Assembly (NCBI GenBank): GCA_001303785.1
Contig: LJUJ01000009.1
Coordinates: 1 to 43,568 of the forward strand
Direction: 5' to 3'
Origin: Caldifarciminota bacterium SM23_42
Lineage (GTDB): Bacteria > Hydrothermota > Tepidihabitantia > SM23-42
DNA length: 43,568 nucleotides
The notes below the pieces were generated by a model that worked only from the letters and a program-made list of their open reading frames with translations, had not been told where the DNA came from and made no database searches. Shown here in pieces: positions 7,519 through 15,578 of the stretch. Made by a program: the position numbers and the translations under genes. Each line of letters starts with the position of its first letter. Position 1 is the first letter of the stretch.

Positions 7519-8363
7519 TTCAAGAATCTCCGCATTGCAAAGCTCGACCCGATGACTCCGAATATCATGCCGCCCAGGATCGTGCCGAGCAAGAACCACC
7601 AGTGCGGGAAGTAGACATTATCAAAGAAGAAAGTTGAGACACGGTAAGTAATCGCGGTCAGCAAGAAGGCAATAAATCCGCCAATCATTCCCTGGACAAT
7701 ACCTTCAAAGGTAAAGGGAATGGCAATGAAACTATCGGATGCGCCTACTAACTTCATTATTTCGATCTCGGTAGAGCGGGCAAATATAGTCAATTTTATT
7801 GTCTGAAAGATAACGAAGATGACCGAGAAAATAATGATTGCCAGAAGGCCAAAGTCGAACAAAACGATGACGCGAGTGACTCTTTTCAATTGATCAACTA
7901 ACTCACCTCCATACAGGGTTTCATCGATACCCTGCAGGAGCATGATTTTACCACTGATTTCATTCAGCCCCTGTGCATTGCGAAAGTTGCTTTCTAACTC
8001 AATACGGAATGATGCCGGCAAAGGATTTTCCTCGAAGACGGTTAGTATCTCCTCGGTATCCTGTAGTTCATTTCTCAGCTCGGTCAGAGCTTGTTCTGAA
8101 GATACATAGATTACCTGCTCGACACCTTTTATCTTCTCGATATTTTCCTTCAGGACATCGACATCGGCGCGCTGGTCCAGAAAAGCGATGATTTCAATTT
8201 TCTCGTCGAGGATTTTTATTGCCTGGTAGAGATTTACGGTGACCAAAGAAAACAGTGCCAGAAGGAAAAGTGATATGGCGGCAACCAGGAGTGAGAGAAA
8301 GAATAGTGAACCATTGCGGGTAATTGTGCGCATACCTTCTCTTATCCCAATACGTAGTGACAT
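7515..8363 (-). CDS. ftsX: Cell division protein FtsX
   Basis: FtsX is the membrane partner of the FtsE ATPase and passes its cycle to an extracellular peptidoglycan-hydrolase activator. The 282-aa protein has an N-terminal cytosolic segment and one membrane helix (about 20-45). A periplasmic loop of about 120 residues follows, with the family pattern FLDQRADVDVLKENIEKIKGV. Three C-terminal membrane helices end the protein, with EIEIMKLVGAS just before the second. It starts 2 nt after the ftsE stop, with AAGGAT upstream, and overlaps the following LytM gene. The three genes look like one transcript. Confidence 0.95.
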   Translation of the reverse strand: MSLRIGIREGMRTITRNGSLFFLSLLVAAISLFLLALFSLVTVNLYQAIKILDEKIEIIAFLDQRADVDVLKENIEKIKGVEQVIYVSSEQALTELRNELQDTEEILTVFEENPLPASFRIELESNFRNAQGLNEISGKIMLLQGIDETLYGGELVDQLKRVTRVIVLFDFGLLAIIIFSVIFVIFQTIKLTIFARSTEIEIMKLVGASDSFIAIPFTFEGIVQGMIGGFIAFLLTAITYRVSTFFFDNVYFPHWWFLLGTILGGMIFGVIGSSFAMRRFLK

Positions 8364-8365
8364 GT

Positions 8366-9025
8366 TTACTTATCCTTTACAAGACGGCAATCCTCGATTC
8401 TGAGCATTCTTTTTTTCATCTTCCTGACTAAACTTATGCTATGGGTCGCCATGATGACTGTAGTACCTTTGTAATTTATATCCTCCAGAATACTCGTGAT
8501 TTCCTCAGAGCTTTTTGCATCCAGGTTGCCGGTAGGTTCATCGGCCAGGAGAATATATGGGTCTCTGACTAAAGCGCGTGCGATAGCGACTTTTTGCTGC
8601 TCACCACCGGACAATTGGTAAGGATACGCGTACTTCTTATGGCTTAAACGTAAGTACGTCAAAATTTCCATGAGTTTTTTTCTTACTTCGCGCGCTGGAG
8701 TGTCCGTGACCTCTAGAGAAAACGCCACATTTTCTTCAAGCGTGCGGTCTTGCAGCAATTTGAAATCTTGGAAAACAACGCCGATTTTCCGACGAAATAT
8801 GGGAATCTCCTTTTTCTTTACATCCTTAAGGTTCTGGTTCAAAACCTTGATCGTGCCGTGTGTCGGTTCCTCGTCCTTGTAAATCATCTTGAGCAGAGTC
8901 GTTTTGCCGGCACCAGTGGCGCCGCAGATGAAGGCGAATTCACCTTTATCGATATTGAAAGTGATATCTTGAAGTGCTACCCAGTCCTTTTGATAGACCT
9001 TGGATACTTTGTCGAACGAAATCAT
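8366..9025 (-). CDS. ftsE: Cell division ATP-binding protein FtsE
   Basis: FtsE is the ABC-type ATPase of the FtsEX complex at the division septum. I use the ATG at 9025 (219 aa). A longer frame reaches upstream, but only the shorter protein begins with the family-typical [12 protein letters not shown], and the promoter sits just before it. Walker A is GATGAGKTT at 35-43. The signature [15 protein letters not shown], Walker B ([12 protein letters not shown]) and the switch histidine (MATHS) are all present. The gene is divergent from smpB and heads ftsE-ftsX-LytM factor. Confidence 0.95.
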   Translation of the reverse strand: MISFDKVSKVYQKDWVALQDITFNIDKGEFAFICGATGAGKTTLLKMIYKDEEPTHGTIKVLNQNLKDVKKKEIPIFRRKIGVVFQDFKLLQDRTLEENVAFSLEVTDTPAREVRKKLMEILTYLRLSHKKYAYPYQLSGGEQQKVAIARALVRDPYILLADEPTGNLDAKSSEEITSILEDINYKGTTVIMATHSISLVRKMKKRMLRIEDCRLVKDK

Positions 9026-9032
9026 TAAGATT

Positions 9033-9060
9033 AATATAATCAGAATTCTTTTTTTGTCAA
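9033..9060 (-). promoter_or_regulatory. ftsE promoter, TTGACA-16-TATATT
   Basis: On the minus strand the -35 box lies at 9060-9055 and the -10 box at 9038-9033. The -10 box ends 7 nt before the ATG at 9025, so the transcription start should fall at or next to the start codon. No Shine-Dalgarno sequence is present. This supports the shorter FtsE start. Confidence 0.78.
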
Positions 9061-9175
9061 CAATGCCATTATTTTCGCGCGTTTCAGAGCGACAAAACAC
9101 TTCACTACATCGCAGTGGATGATGTGTATCTTCAGCGGCGCATGTACGTCTTTGCGTAGTTTTCAGCGTAATCTC

Positions 9176-9204
9176 TTGACTTTATTTGATATTGTTGCTA
9201 TAAT
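9176..9204 (+). promoter_or_regulatory. smpB promoter, TTGACT-17-TATAAT, leaderless
   Basis: The -35 box is at 9176-9181 and the perfect -10 box at 9199-9204. Five bases (CAACG) separate it from the GTG start at 9210. The predicted transcription start coincides with the start codon. It is back to back with the ftsE promoter. Confidence 0.8.
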
Positions 9205-9209
9205 CAACG

Positions 9210-9659
9210 GTGAAAGTCGTGGCCAATAATCGCAAGGCTTTGCACGATTACCACATTCTTGAATCATTCGAAGCCGGTCTCGTGCTTGCCGGCAGCGAGG
9301 TGAAATCCCTGCGTCAAGGCTTGGTATCAATTAGTGATGCTTATGGAGATGTGAGTGAAGGCGAAGTGTACGTTCTCAACTTGCATATCTCACCATATAA
9401 GTATGGTAGTAGCGGCAAACTCAATCCGAAGCGGAAGAGGAAATTACTGATGAAAAAAAGAGAGATAAAAAGGTTGTATGGTCTTGTTCAACAACGGGGG
9501 AATACCATGATTCCGTTGAAGATATACTTTAATGAACGGGGCTATGCCAAGGTGAAGATTGGTGTTTGTCGGCGCAAGCGGCTTTATGATAAGAAGGAAA
9601 AGATTTTGAAGAAAGAAGAGGAAAGGAAGATTGCCAAGTTCAGGAAGATAATGCGATGA
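9210..9659 (+). CDS. smpB: tmRNA-binding protein SmpB
   Basis: SmpB binds tmRNA and brings it to stalled ribosomes for trans-translation. The 149-aa protein starts at a GTG and has the family pattern NRKALHDYHILESFEAGLVLAGSEVKSLRQG. This is followed by the oligonucleotide-binding barrel (HISPYKYG, PKRKRKLLM) and a basic, helical tail (KEEERKIAKFRKIMR) that reads the empty mRNA channel. Its length is slightly below the usual 150-160. The last codons overlap the amidase gene in an ATGA. No tmRNA gene is seen in this window. Confidence 0.96.
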   Translation: MKVVANNRKALHDYHILESFEAGLVLAGSEVKSLRQGLVSISDAYGDVSEGEVYVLNLHISPYKYGSSGKLNPKRKRKLLMKKREIKRLYGLVQQRGNTMIPLKIYFNERGYAKVKIGVCRRKRLYDKKEKILKKEEERKIAKFRKIMR

Positions 9660-11005
9660 CACTATTATTGCTTTCACTTCTGTGTGTTATCCCAAACAAA
9701 TACAAGATAACATGTAACGAACGCAGTGTTTTAGTTGAACCGGAAAGAGTGGAGCTCCAGGATTATGTTTCCTTGAAGCCGGTAGCCGAAGTGTTGAACG
9801 TCAGTTACGTCATGGATAACACTACCCAACAACTGTATCTCACGGGCAACGGACGCAGGTTCGTTATTGTCCCCAACATAACGACGATGGAATACGGTGG
9901 GGCATATTACAATATTCCCTTTGCACCGATTTACAGAAATGGTGACGTGTATTTCCCAGTGCAGCTGATCACTACGACACTGGCTAGTGCCTTTGAAAAA
10001 CTCGTTTTCATCACAAAAGTAACGGAAGTGCCTGTAATAAACGGAGTTACAATACTCACACGTTCGGATTCAACAATTCTCAAATTTGCCTGGGCAAGGC
10101 CGATCGACTTTGACGTCCGTTTTGCCACAAAACAGGCTATCGTAGAGATTGATGGTATTTACAAAGCCAAACCAAAATTGAAGCCGACTGGGGCGGTGAG
10201 TAGTGCGAAACTGACACCGCACAATACATACACAACGGTTGAACTGGATTTACAGGGCGTGAATTCAGTGATTGAGCGAGAGGCCGAGGTCGTTTTCTAT
10301 AGTAAGAAGATTGAAAGTATCAGTTCAATCGTGATTGACCCAGGGCATGGTGGGGTAGATCCTGGCGCGGTGGGTAAGCAGGGATTGTACGAAAAAGACG
10401 TGAATCTTGCAATTGGCAAGATGCTTAGACAATTCCTTGAGGATTCTTTGAAAGTAAGAGTGATTCTAACAAGAGATCGAGATATCTACCTGTCGTTGAA
10501 AGAAAGGACCAATGTCGCTAATCGTAATGCGGCAGATCTCTTTGTGAGTATTCATTGTAATGCATATATGAAGGGTTCGCGCAAGAGCGGCTTTGAAACA
10601 TATTTTCTTTCTGATGCAAAAACCAACGAAGAACGAGCCGTGGCTGCAAGAGAGAATGCATCGCTGAAATTCGACGAGGTCGAGATGACCAATGATGATA
10701 TTAGTTTCATCTTTTATGACCTAGCCCAGAGTGCATTCTTGGACGAATCGAACCGGTTTGCCGAGGACATTCAGGTTTCGGCAGAGAGGCATCTCAAGAT
10801 TCCTTCGCGCGGGGTGAAACAGGCTGGCTTCTATGTGCTACATGGTGCTTTCATGCCGGCAGTATTGGTTGAATGTGCTTTCATTTCAAACCCTGACGAA
10901 GAGAAACTACTACGCCAGAAAAGCTTTCAAAGACGGTTAGCATATTGCATCTATCAGGGAATCAAGAACTATATTGAAGATTACGAAAGGAGGTTGAATA
11001 GTTGA
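9656..11005 (+). CDS. N-acetylmuramoyl-L-alanine amidase, AmiC-type
   Basis: This periplasmic zinc amidase cleaves the bond between N-acetylmuramic acid and the stem peptide, as needed for septum splitting. The 449-aa protein has a short hydrophobic N-terminus, a beta-rich N-terminal half resembling copper-amine-oxidase-like and AMIN domains (to about residue 220), then an Amidase_3 domain. The zinc and catalytic residues are visible: His231 in DPGHGG, Glu246 in GLYEKDVN, His300 in VSIHCNA and Glu406 in VLVECAFISN. A segment between His300 and Glu406 matches the regulatory helix region that EnvC/NlpD-type factors displace in AmiB/C enzymes. The gene overlaps smpB and murI and lies close to ftsEX and the LytM factor. 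Confidence 0.92.
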   Translation: MTLLLLSLLCVIPNKYKITCNERSVLVEPERVELQDYVSLKPVAEVLNVSYVMDNTTQQLYLTGNGRRFVIVPNITTMEYGGAYYNIPFAPIYRNGDVYFPVQLITTTLASAFEKLVFITKVTEVPVINGVTILTRSDSTILKFAWARPIDFDVRFATKQAIVEIDGIYKAKPKLKPTGAVSSAKLTPHNTYTTVELDLQGVNSVIEREAEVVFYSKKIESISSIVIDPGHGGVDPGAVGKQGLYEKDVNLAIGKMLRQFLEDSLKVRVILTRDRDIYLSLKERTNVANRNAADLFVSIHCNAYMKGSRKSGFETYFLSDAKTNEERAVAARENASLKFDEVEMTNDDISFIFYDLAQSAFLDESNRFAEDIQVSAERHLKIPSRGVKQAGFYVLHGAFMPAVLVECAFISNPDEEKLLRQKSFQRRLAYCIYQGIKNYIEDYERRLNS

Positions 11006-11814
11006 ACAACAATCCGGTTGGTATCTTTGATTCTGGTATTGGCGGTTTGACCGTGGTGAAGGCAGTAAAGAGGATTTTGCCTCATGAGGATATCATATAC
11101 CTGGGTGATACGGCACGATTGCCGTACGGAACTAAATCGACCGATGCCATCATCCAGTTTTCACTTGAAGATACACAGTTCTTGGTCGACCGGGGTGTGA
11201 AGTATGTGGTCATCGCATGCTACTCTTCGGCTTCGGTCGCACTCGACATAATCAAAACAACATTTTCGGTTCCGATTATTGGGGTAATCAGACCTGGTGT
11301 GCGCAAGGCACTTCAGATGACGAAGACCGGTAGAATTGGTGTGATCGGTACGTCGTTAACGATTTACAGTGGTGCTTATGAGAAAGCTTTCAAAGAAATC
11401 AGTGCTCAGTCTGAGATATTGGGTAAGGCCTGTCCGCTATTTGTGCCATTGGTCGAGGAGGGTTGGCTCGATCATATGGTTACAGAGCTGGTTGCTCGGG
11501 ATTATTTAACGCCGCTCAAGCGGGATAATGTTGATACCTTACTCCTGGGATGCACCCATTATCCATTACTGATGAAAGTGATAAGGCAGATAATGGGTGA
11601 CATCAACTACGTTGATGCTTCAACCGAGGTGGGTGTTGAACTAGCCCGGAGTCTGCGCGACCTCGATTTAGAAAATCATGAGGGCAAGGGTAGCACCGCT
11701 ATATATTTGACCGATTTGTCGATGAATTTCAAGGAGATAGGTGAGCGTTTTCTCGGTGAACCGATGAAAAACTTCTCAAGAGTATCGCTAAAGGGCCGCG
11801 AAGGTATGAAGTGA
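11002..11814 (+). CDS. murI: Glutamate racemase MurI
   Basis: MurI converts L- to D-glutamate for peptidoglycan precursors. The 270-aa protein starts at a TTG that overlaps the amidase stop, with AAAGGAGG eight bases upstream. It has FDSGIGGLTV at 8-17, LGDTARLPYG, and the two catalytic cysteines at positions 73 and 184 (GCTHYPLL). The residue after Cys73 is unusual: most racemases read CNTA, while this one reads CYSSAS, so the conserved Asn is Tyr. It belongs to the smpB-amidase-murI-rph transcript, which joins peptidoglycan synthesis and turnover. Confidence 0.9.
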   Translation: MNNNPVGIFDSGIGGLTVVKAVKRILPHEDIIYLGDTARLPYGTKSTDAIIQFSLEDTQFLVDRGVKYVVIACYSSASVALDIIKTTFSVPIIGVIRPGVRKALQMTKTGRIGVIGTSLTIYSGAYEKAFKEISAQSEILGKACPLFVPLVEEGWLDHMVTELVARDYLTPLKRDNVDTLLLGCTHYPLLMKVIRQIMGDINYVDASTEVGVELARSLRDLDLENHEGKGSTAIYLTDLSMNFKEIGERFLGEPMKNFSRVSLKGREGMK

Positions 11815-11857
11815 ACATCCTGATGCGGTTACTGTTTGATCAAGGAAAGGAGCGGAC

Positions 11858-12583
11858 ATGAGGACCGATGAGCGACGATTGGATCAATTACGTGAAATGA
11901 ATTTCGAAATTGATTACTTGGAATATCCAGCTGGTTCTTGTCTGATTACGGTAGGTCGAACCAGAGTTTTGTGTGCGGTGAGTGTCGAGAATCGGGTTCC
12001 TCAATTCTTGTTCGGCAAGGGTACTGGATGGCTGACCGCTGAATATTCTTTGTTGCCTTTTGCGACCCAAGACCGCACCATGCGGGAGGCACATGCCGGT
12101 CGCTTGAGCGGACGTACTCAGGAAATCCGACGGTTCATCGGACGCTCCCTGCGTCCAATCTTCGACCTTCGTTCGGTTGGGGAAAAGACATTCATTATTG
12201 ACTGTGACGTGATTCAGGCCGACGGCGGTACGAGAACCGCAGCCGTCAACGGTGCTTTTGTTGCATTGCACAGCGCGGTCGACAAGATGATGCTGAACAA
12301 GCAGTTTATCAAATCACCAATTCTTGATTATGTTGCGGCTGTAAGCCTCGGTATCGTCAAGGGTGAGGCGATGCTTGATCTCGACTATGATGAAGATAGC
12401 AGCGCCGAGATCGACATGAACCTGGTGATGACCGGGCGCGGTAAGATTATTGAGGCACAAGCTACCGCAGAAAGGTTACCAGTCACCCGCGAGAAGTTTA
12501 ACGAACTGATGGATCTGGGGGTTAGTGGGATTCAGAAGATAATCGGCCTGGAGAAAAAAGTACTTGAGTCAAGAAAGCGTTAA
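11858..12583 (+). CDS. rph: Ribonuclease PH
   Basis: RNase PH is a phosphate-dependent 3'-5' exonuclease that trims tRNA 3' ends. The 241-aa protein has the expected N-terminal R-x-DER pattern (MRTDERRLDQLR). It also shows GTGWLTAEYSLLP, SGRTQEIRRFIGRSLR for phosphate and RNA contacts, IDCDVIQADGGTRTAA, and the metal-binding DLDYDEDSSAEIDMN segment. AAAGGAG lies before the ATG. The 3' end overlaps the next gene by 20 nt. Unlike many bacteria, no rdgB follows. Confidence 0.95.
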   Translation: MRTDERRLDQLREMNFEIDYLEYPAGSCLITVGRTRVLCAVSVENRVPQFLFGKGTGWLTAEYSLLPFATQDRTMREAHAGRLSGRTQEIRRFIGRSLRPIFDLRSVGEKTFIIDCDVIQADGGTRTAAVNGAFVALHSAVDKMMLNKQFIKSPILDYVAAVSLGIVKGEAMLDLDYDEDSSAEIDMNLVMTGRGKIIEAQATAERLPVTREKFNELMDLGVSGIQKIIGLEKKVLESRKR

Positions 12584-13547
12584 GGAATTTCGCCGCACGG
12601 TTGCTGGACGGCAGAAGGGCCGGCGCATAGACCAATATCTGATAAGTGCTGGCATTGGTATTTCACGAAACCTCACCCAGAAGTTGATCCATGACGGTAA
12701 GGTCTTAGTTAATGATAGCCCGGTGAAGAGCGCTTACCGCGTGAAATGCGGCGATGAAATTTATGTCCGCTTTCAGACTCATACCGCCCCCCAGATCAAG
12801 GCTGAGTCGATTGCCTTAGATATTGTTCACGAAGATGTCGACATTATTGTCGTCAACAAAAGCAAAGGTATTGTCGTGCACCCGGCGCGCGGCAATCTTG
12901 AGCACACGATGGTCAATGCACTGCTACATCATTGTGGACAGCTGCCCACACTCGGCGATAGGGTACGTCCGGGTGTGCTACACCGTCTGGATAAAGACAC
13001 TACTGGATTAATAGTGTTTGCCAAGACCGACAATGCGTTGACCGCCCTGAGCCGTGCAATCGAACGGCGCGAGGTGATAAAGAAATACGATGTTTTCTGT
13101 TGGAATTACCCGGGCTTGCCCGAAGGTGTAATCGAAGCGCCGATCGGTCGCAGTGGCCTGGATCGAAAGAAAATGGTCGTCACGCCGTTGTCCTCGAAAG
13201 CGGCAACCACCAAGTTCTCTGTGTTGGAGCGCTTTCGCATCGCAACCTATTTGAAGGTTTCACTCATAACCGGCCGGACTCATCAGATACGAGTGCACTT
13301 CAGACACATCGGATGCCCGATTGTTGGAGACAAGGATTACGGGGGACGGAGTCCAGGCACTATCAGCCGTAGTGAGGAGCTACCAGTGTTCAGGGGCATC
13401 CTGAGCATAATTGATCGTCAGGCACTGCATGCGGCCGAGCTTCATTTCACGCACCCACGAACGGGGGGGAAGATGCATTTCAAAGCACCGCTACCCGATG
13501 ACATGCGGGAGGTCCTTAAGTACTTGAGGAAAGAGTCCGCGCGATAG
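12564..13547 (+). CDS. RluD-family ribosomal large-subunit pseudouridine synthase
   Basis: This is a pseudouridine synthase of the RluA/RluD family. The 327-aa protein has an N-terminal S4 RNA-binding domain (RRIDQYLISAGIGISRN...VLVNDSPVK), then the catalytic domain with HRLDKDTTGL, where Asp143 is the nucleophile. GRTHQIRVHF and GDKDYGG follow. An S4 domain with this layout is typical of RluD, which modifies the helix 69 loop of 23S rRNA, but exact target sites cannot be read from sequence. The TTG start at 12564 lies inside rph. Confidence 0.9.
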   Translation: MSQESVKEFRRTVAGRQKGRRIDQYLISAGIGISRNLTQKLIHDGKVLVNDSPVKSAYRVKCGDEIYVRFQTHTAPQIKAESIALDIVHEDVDIIVVNKSKGIVVHPARGNLEHTMVNALLHHCGQLPTLGDRVRPGVLHRLDKDTTGLIVFAKTDNALTALSRAIERREVIKKYDVFCWNYPGLPEGVIEAPIGRSGLDRKKMVVTPLSSKAATTKFSVLERFRIATYLKVSLITGRTHQIRVHFRHIGCPIVGDKDYGGRSPGTISRSEELPVFRGILSIIDRQALHAAELHFTHPRTGGKMHFKAPLPDDMREVLKYLRKESAR

Positions 13548-13618
13548 ACTTACTGAAATCCCTCTGCTTTGCGCTTAAGGAGAGCGTGATTACGGATTAG
13601 TATCAACAGGACAAGCAA

Positions 13619-15079
13619 ATGAATGGGATATATCTCAACCTGCTACTGAGGGAAATTAGCGACAAGTTAGTAGGTAGTCATATCGAGAGTGTGCGCATGC
13701 ACGATCGGCTTGTACAGTTATTACTCGGTGAGAATTCTCTATACGTGTCGTTGTATCCCACAGCGCTCGGATTATTTTTCTCAAAAAGCATCATGCGTGG
13801 ATATCATCCATTAAAAAGCATTAGCAGCATCGTGAAGGGAAGTCGCATAACCGGTGTGTTCCAGAACGATCTAACACCATCTGCTGCTATTGCGCTGTCA
13901 AAATCCTTTCCTGAACAGGAGATCCTGCAGATAGTAATTTCACTCTATCCACAGGCGCCAAATTTCAGTTTGAAGTCTGAATCACGGCAAATGAACGTGT
14001 ACCCTCGTTATATCGAGAAGACACCCAAGACCTCAATTATCAAACTGGATGAAAATGAATTAGCTGACCTGGCCCTCGTTGATCTGGTAAGGAATTTCGA
14101 GGGCATTGATAAGAAACTCGGCCGCGAGTTGAATCCTGAAAACCTGGAAAAAATAAAGGCAATTCTCCGAGGAGAAGCCGTGAGTCCAAGACTAGTATCG
14201 ACAAATCCACTGCACATCAGTCTCTTCGCGCGCAAGTTTCTGAAGGAATTTGGCTCGTTCAACGAACTGTTCAAGTCTGCGATTACCGAGCATGTGCGTG
14301 CACGTGAAATGCAGACTGCAGAGCATCACAAGCGTTTGGTCATCCGGAACATGAAAAAACGTATGGTGCGATTGCGAAAGAGAGTGCTGAAACCTGCAGA
14401 GATTGAGAGCCTTCGTGTCACGGGTGACTTGATACTTGCCAATCTGAATAAGATCAGAAAAGGCGTATCCTCAGTTCAAGTTTTCAACCCTTATGCGCAG
14501 AGTGATATGGAAATCAAACTTGACCCTCATCTTTCACCCCAGGACAATGCGCAGCAGTATTTTCGAAGGTACAAAAAAGAAAAGAGGGGTCAGCCAAAAC
14601 TCAAGCAACAGTTAGCAGCTTTGATCAAAGAGGCGGAAATCCTTGAGAAAATGCCACAAGTTGAGCCGAGCAAGAGAATCAAGACCGCACAGAAGGCGGC
14701 GGTTAAGGAACCATTTCATAAATTTGTGCTCGACTCGGGTTCGGTTGTACTGGTAGGTAAGAATGCTCAGGCTAACGATGAGTTGACATTCAAGTGCGCT
14801 CGTCCAGGTGACTACTTTTTCCATACGCGCGGCTTCGAAGGCGCACACACACTTTTGCAGCCAAAGATCCCGAAGGGGCAGCGGCCGAGCAAAGATGAAG
14901 TGCGTGTCGCTGCTGCGATTGCTGCCTTCTTTAGTAAGGCCAAGAAGCAAAAGAACGTCGCGGTGTCTTACACACAGCGCAAGTACCTCAAGAAGAATAA
15001 GAAGGGTAGACCCGGTAGCGTTATATTGATGAGGGAAGAGGTGGTATTTGTGGATCCGGGACTGCCTGCCTCCTTGTAG
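13619..15079 (+). CDS. NFACT-family protein (RqcH/FbpA-like)
   Basis: Members of this family bind the 60S/50S-peptidyl-tRNA complex in ribosome quality control. Bacterial RqcH recruits tRNA-Ala to add alanine tails. The 486-aa protein has an NFACT-N-like first half (NLLLREISDKLVGSHIESV), a helical and basic middle (about 220-350, coiled-coil-like), and a C-terminal NFACT-R (DUF814) domain with GKNAQANDELTF, ARPGDYFFHTR and a basic strand near YTQRKYLKKNKKG. It is about 80 residues shorter than B. subtilis RqcH, mainly in the middle. I avoid a gene symbol because tailing activity is not shown by sequence alone. Confidence 0.85.
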   Translation: MNGIYLNLLLREISDKLVGSHIESVRMHDRLVQLLLGENSLYVSLYPTALGLFFSKSIMRGYHPLKSISSIVKGSRITGVFQNDLTPSAAIALSKSFPEQEILQIVISLYPQAPNFSLKSESRQMNVYPRYIEKTPKTSIIKLDENELADLALVDLVRNFEGIDKKLGRELNPENLEKIKAILRGEAVSPRLVSTNPLHISLFARKFLKEFGSFNELFKSAITEHVRAREMQTAEHHKRLVIRNMKKRMVRLRKRVLKPAEIESLRVTGDLILANLNKIRKGVSSVQVFNPYAQSDMEIKLDPHLSPQDNAQQYFRRYKKEKRGQPKLKQQLAALIKEAEILEKMPQVEPSKRIKTAQKAAVKEPFHKFVLDSGSVVLVGKNAQANDELTFKCARPGDYFFHTRGFEGAHTLLQPKIPKGQRPSKDEVRVAAAIAAFFSKAKKQKNVAVSYTQRKYLKKNKKGRPGSVILMREEVVFVDPGLPASL

Positions 15080-15110
15080 TTATTAAGTTATTGTGTGATT
15101 ATGTGATTGC
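15079..15110 (+). repeat. Array of four 8-nt units, GTKATTNN
   Basis: The octads GTTATTAA, GTTATTGT, GTGATTAT and GTGATTGC run without interruption from the last base of the NFACT stop codon. They are related to the arrays at 556 and 22504, with position 3 changed. Confidence 0.7.
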
Positions 15111-15180
15111 ACGACAAGCACATCTGGGTATCAGAGGATCAGTAGGTAGATTATCAAAACATCAGAGCATCAGGCAAAAA

Positions 15181-15215
15181 GCGTAGAGCGTAACGCGTCA
15201 AGCGTATGGCGTTTC
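15181..15215 (+). repeat. Array of five GCGTNNN heptads
   Basis: Five perfect heptads run in phase, with GCGT fixed and the three following bases different in each unit. The array ends 14 nt before the -35 box of the DUF1844 promoter. A longer array at 22723-22785 has the same rule. Confidence 0.8.
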
Positions 15216-15229
15216 GAAAGAGGTGAGCG

Positions 15230-15258
15230 TTGACTTAGCGGTTGAATGTCGTTATAAT
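15230..15258 (+). promoter_or_regulatory. DUF1844 gene promoter, TTGACT-17-TATAAT, leaderless
   Basis: The -35 box is at 15230-15235 and the -10 box at 15253-15258. Five bases (GCCCC) separate it from the ATG at 15264. There is no Shine-Dalgarno sequence. Confidence 0.8.
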
Positions 15259-15263
15259 GCCCC

Positions 15264-15578
15264 ATGTCTGATAATGAGAAAAAAGATGATGAGAAGGAAC
15301 CCGCACAAGAAGCGCCTAAATTATTGGATAAACCGATAAAGGTCAAGGAAATTGTCTACATGACAATTCTTTCGCTAGAGAGTAAGGCATGGGCGTATCT
15401 GGATCTGGTCGCTCATCCAGAAACGCAAAAGCACCAAAAAGACACACAAGAGGCAAGAGCTGCAATTGATGCGATTGATGCCTTATACAAAGTAATCGAG
15501 GCCGATCTGAGCACCGATGAGAAAAAGGACATCCAGGTTCGTCTGACGAATTTGAAACTGAATTTTGCCAAAGAGTAG
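15264..15578 (+). CDS. DUF1844 small cytosolic protein
   Basis: The 104-aa protein begins with a charged linker (EKKDDEKEPAQEAP). It continues with the DUF1844 core: a helix around VKEIVYMTILSLESKAWAYL and the H-x-E-x-x-K pattern (LVAHPETQKHQKDTQEARAAID). It ends with an amphipathic C-terminal helix. Function is unknown in the family. It is widespread in proteobacteria, acidobacteria and related lineages as a small helical protein. The next gene starts inside or directly after its stop codon, so the two are probably cotranscribed. Confidence 0.8.
   Translation: MSDNEKKDDEKEPAQEAPKLLDKPIKVKEIVYMTILSLESKAWAYLDLVAHPETQKHQKDTQEARAAIDAIDALYKVIEADLSTDEKKDIQVRLTNLKLNFAKE

Noticed and set aside
8366-9100. 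Longer FtsE starting at GTG near 9100
   Set aside because: The extra 25 residues do not match the family, and the promoter at 9033-9060 lies inside that extension.
9100-9209. tmRNA gene near smpB
   Set aside because: The space is about 180 bp including both promoters, too short for tmRNA, and no tRNA-like ends are visible.
15079-15263. Mobile element insertion between the NFACT and DUF1844 genes
   Set aside because: There are no terminal inverted repeats, target duplications or transposase remnants. The space is explained by short repeats and a promoter.
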